NCBI GenBank assembly: GCA_013361015.1
Contig: JABWAN010000408.1
Location: forward strand, 1-5,816
Direction: 5' to 3'
Length of the DNA: 5,816 nt
Source: Candidatus Zhuqueibacterota bacterium
GTDB taxonomy: Bacteria; Zhuqueibacterota; Zhuqueibacteria; Zhuqueibacterales; Zhuqueibacteraceae
Shown piece after piece: positions 5,733-5,816 of the stretch. A program made the translations under genes and the position numbers. Positions within the stretch are counted from its first letter, which is position 1. Every line of letters starts with the position of its first letter. A model generated the notes under the pieces. That model saw nothing but the letters and a program-made list of their open reading frames with translations. It searched no databases and was not told the DNA's origin.

Positions 5733-5816
5733 AAACTGCCAGGGATTCCGGCTGAAAGTTTACCACTAGCCCTTGTTGCTTTGCTGGCGTTCGTTTTCGT
5801 CTTGGGGTGGCAGTTT
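5710..5816 (-). mobile_element. Terminal end of an IS21-type insertion sequence (partial, runs past right edge)
   Basis: From TGTCTG at 5710 the sequence departs from the TIR-CHAT-NTPase family. It shows two spaced repeats: ATTCCGG-TGAAAACTGCCA from 5723 and ATTCCGGCTGAAAGTTTACCA from 5745, 22 bp apart. IS21-family ends carry multiple internal repeats of just this ATTCCGG...GAAA...CCA type and begin with TG. Seen on the minus strand, a short open frame ends at 5766 immediately inside the repeats, as expected for the right end of such an element behind istB. The exact boundary and any target duplication cannot be set because the other end lies outside. Confidence 0.55.
5766..5816 (-). CDS. Possible C-terminal end of an IS21 helper ATPase (IstB-like), partial
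   Basis: The last 51 bases, read on the minus strand, give sixteen codons (KLPPQDENERQQSNKG) and a TAG stop at 5768-5766, followed by the ATTCCGG repeats of the IS end. In IS21 elements istB is the last gene before the right end, so position and charged tail fit. The fragment is too short for any motif, and the call rests on context only. It also contains TGGCAGTTT (plus strand, 5808-5816), inverse to AAACTGCCA at 5733-5741, so it could instead be further terminal-repeat DNA. Confidence 0.3.
   Translation of the reverse strand, partial: KLPPQDENERQQSNKG

Overview
The window reads as an accessory junction in the chromosome of an uncultured environmental bacterium. The lineage cannot be fixed from the sequence. 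The SUF gene order and the density of dispersed palindromic repeats would suit a candidate-phylum member, perhaps FCB/Calditrichota-KSB1-like, but that is a guess. Coding DNA is GC-rich; the long intergenic stretch is packed with hairpins and repeat debris.

Left part (1-1495, minus strand): the start of a SUF iron-sulfur cluster assembly operon, read right to left. It begins with an Rrf2-family regulator (1043-1495), followed by an A-type Fe-S carrier of the SufA/IscA/ErpA type (657-980) and the N-terminal third of SufB (1-503, continuing past the left edge). An IscR type-1-like palindrome (GAC-N7-GTC) lies just upstream of the regulator, which suggests autoregulation of the operon by cluster status. 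Two inverted repeats lie between the operon genes, one of them a perfect 22-bp pair between the carrier gene and sufB.

Middle part (1496-2555): about 1 kb with no credible gene. It holds the regulator's promoter region, a 12-bp-arm palindrome, a run of small perfect hairpins that nearly all have 3-nt loops, a ~175-bp composite inverted repeat and two diverged copies of a direct repeat. The second direct-repeat copy forms the leader of the next gene.

Right part (2556-5732, plus strand): one very large gene for a three-module conflict protein: TIR domain (putative NADase), CHAT caspase-like protease domain and NB-ARC/STAND NTPase, followed by a helical region. Active-site residues of all three modules are visible. 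The protein is a single-chain, NLR-like candidate anti-phage or cell-suicide factor. Its C-terminus appears cut off: the last eight codons and the stop lie in what looks like the terminal repeats of an IS21-type insertion sequence (from about 5710 to beyond the right edge). Expected TPR-like repeats are therefore missing from the reading frame and may resume beyond the element. Two copies of a dispersed repeat with core CCTTCGACA(A/G)GCTCAGG sit in frame inside this gene.
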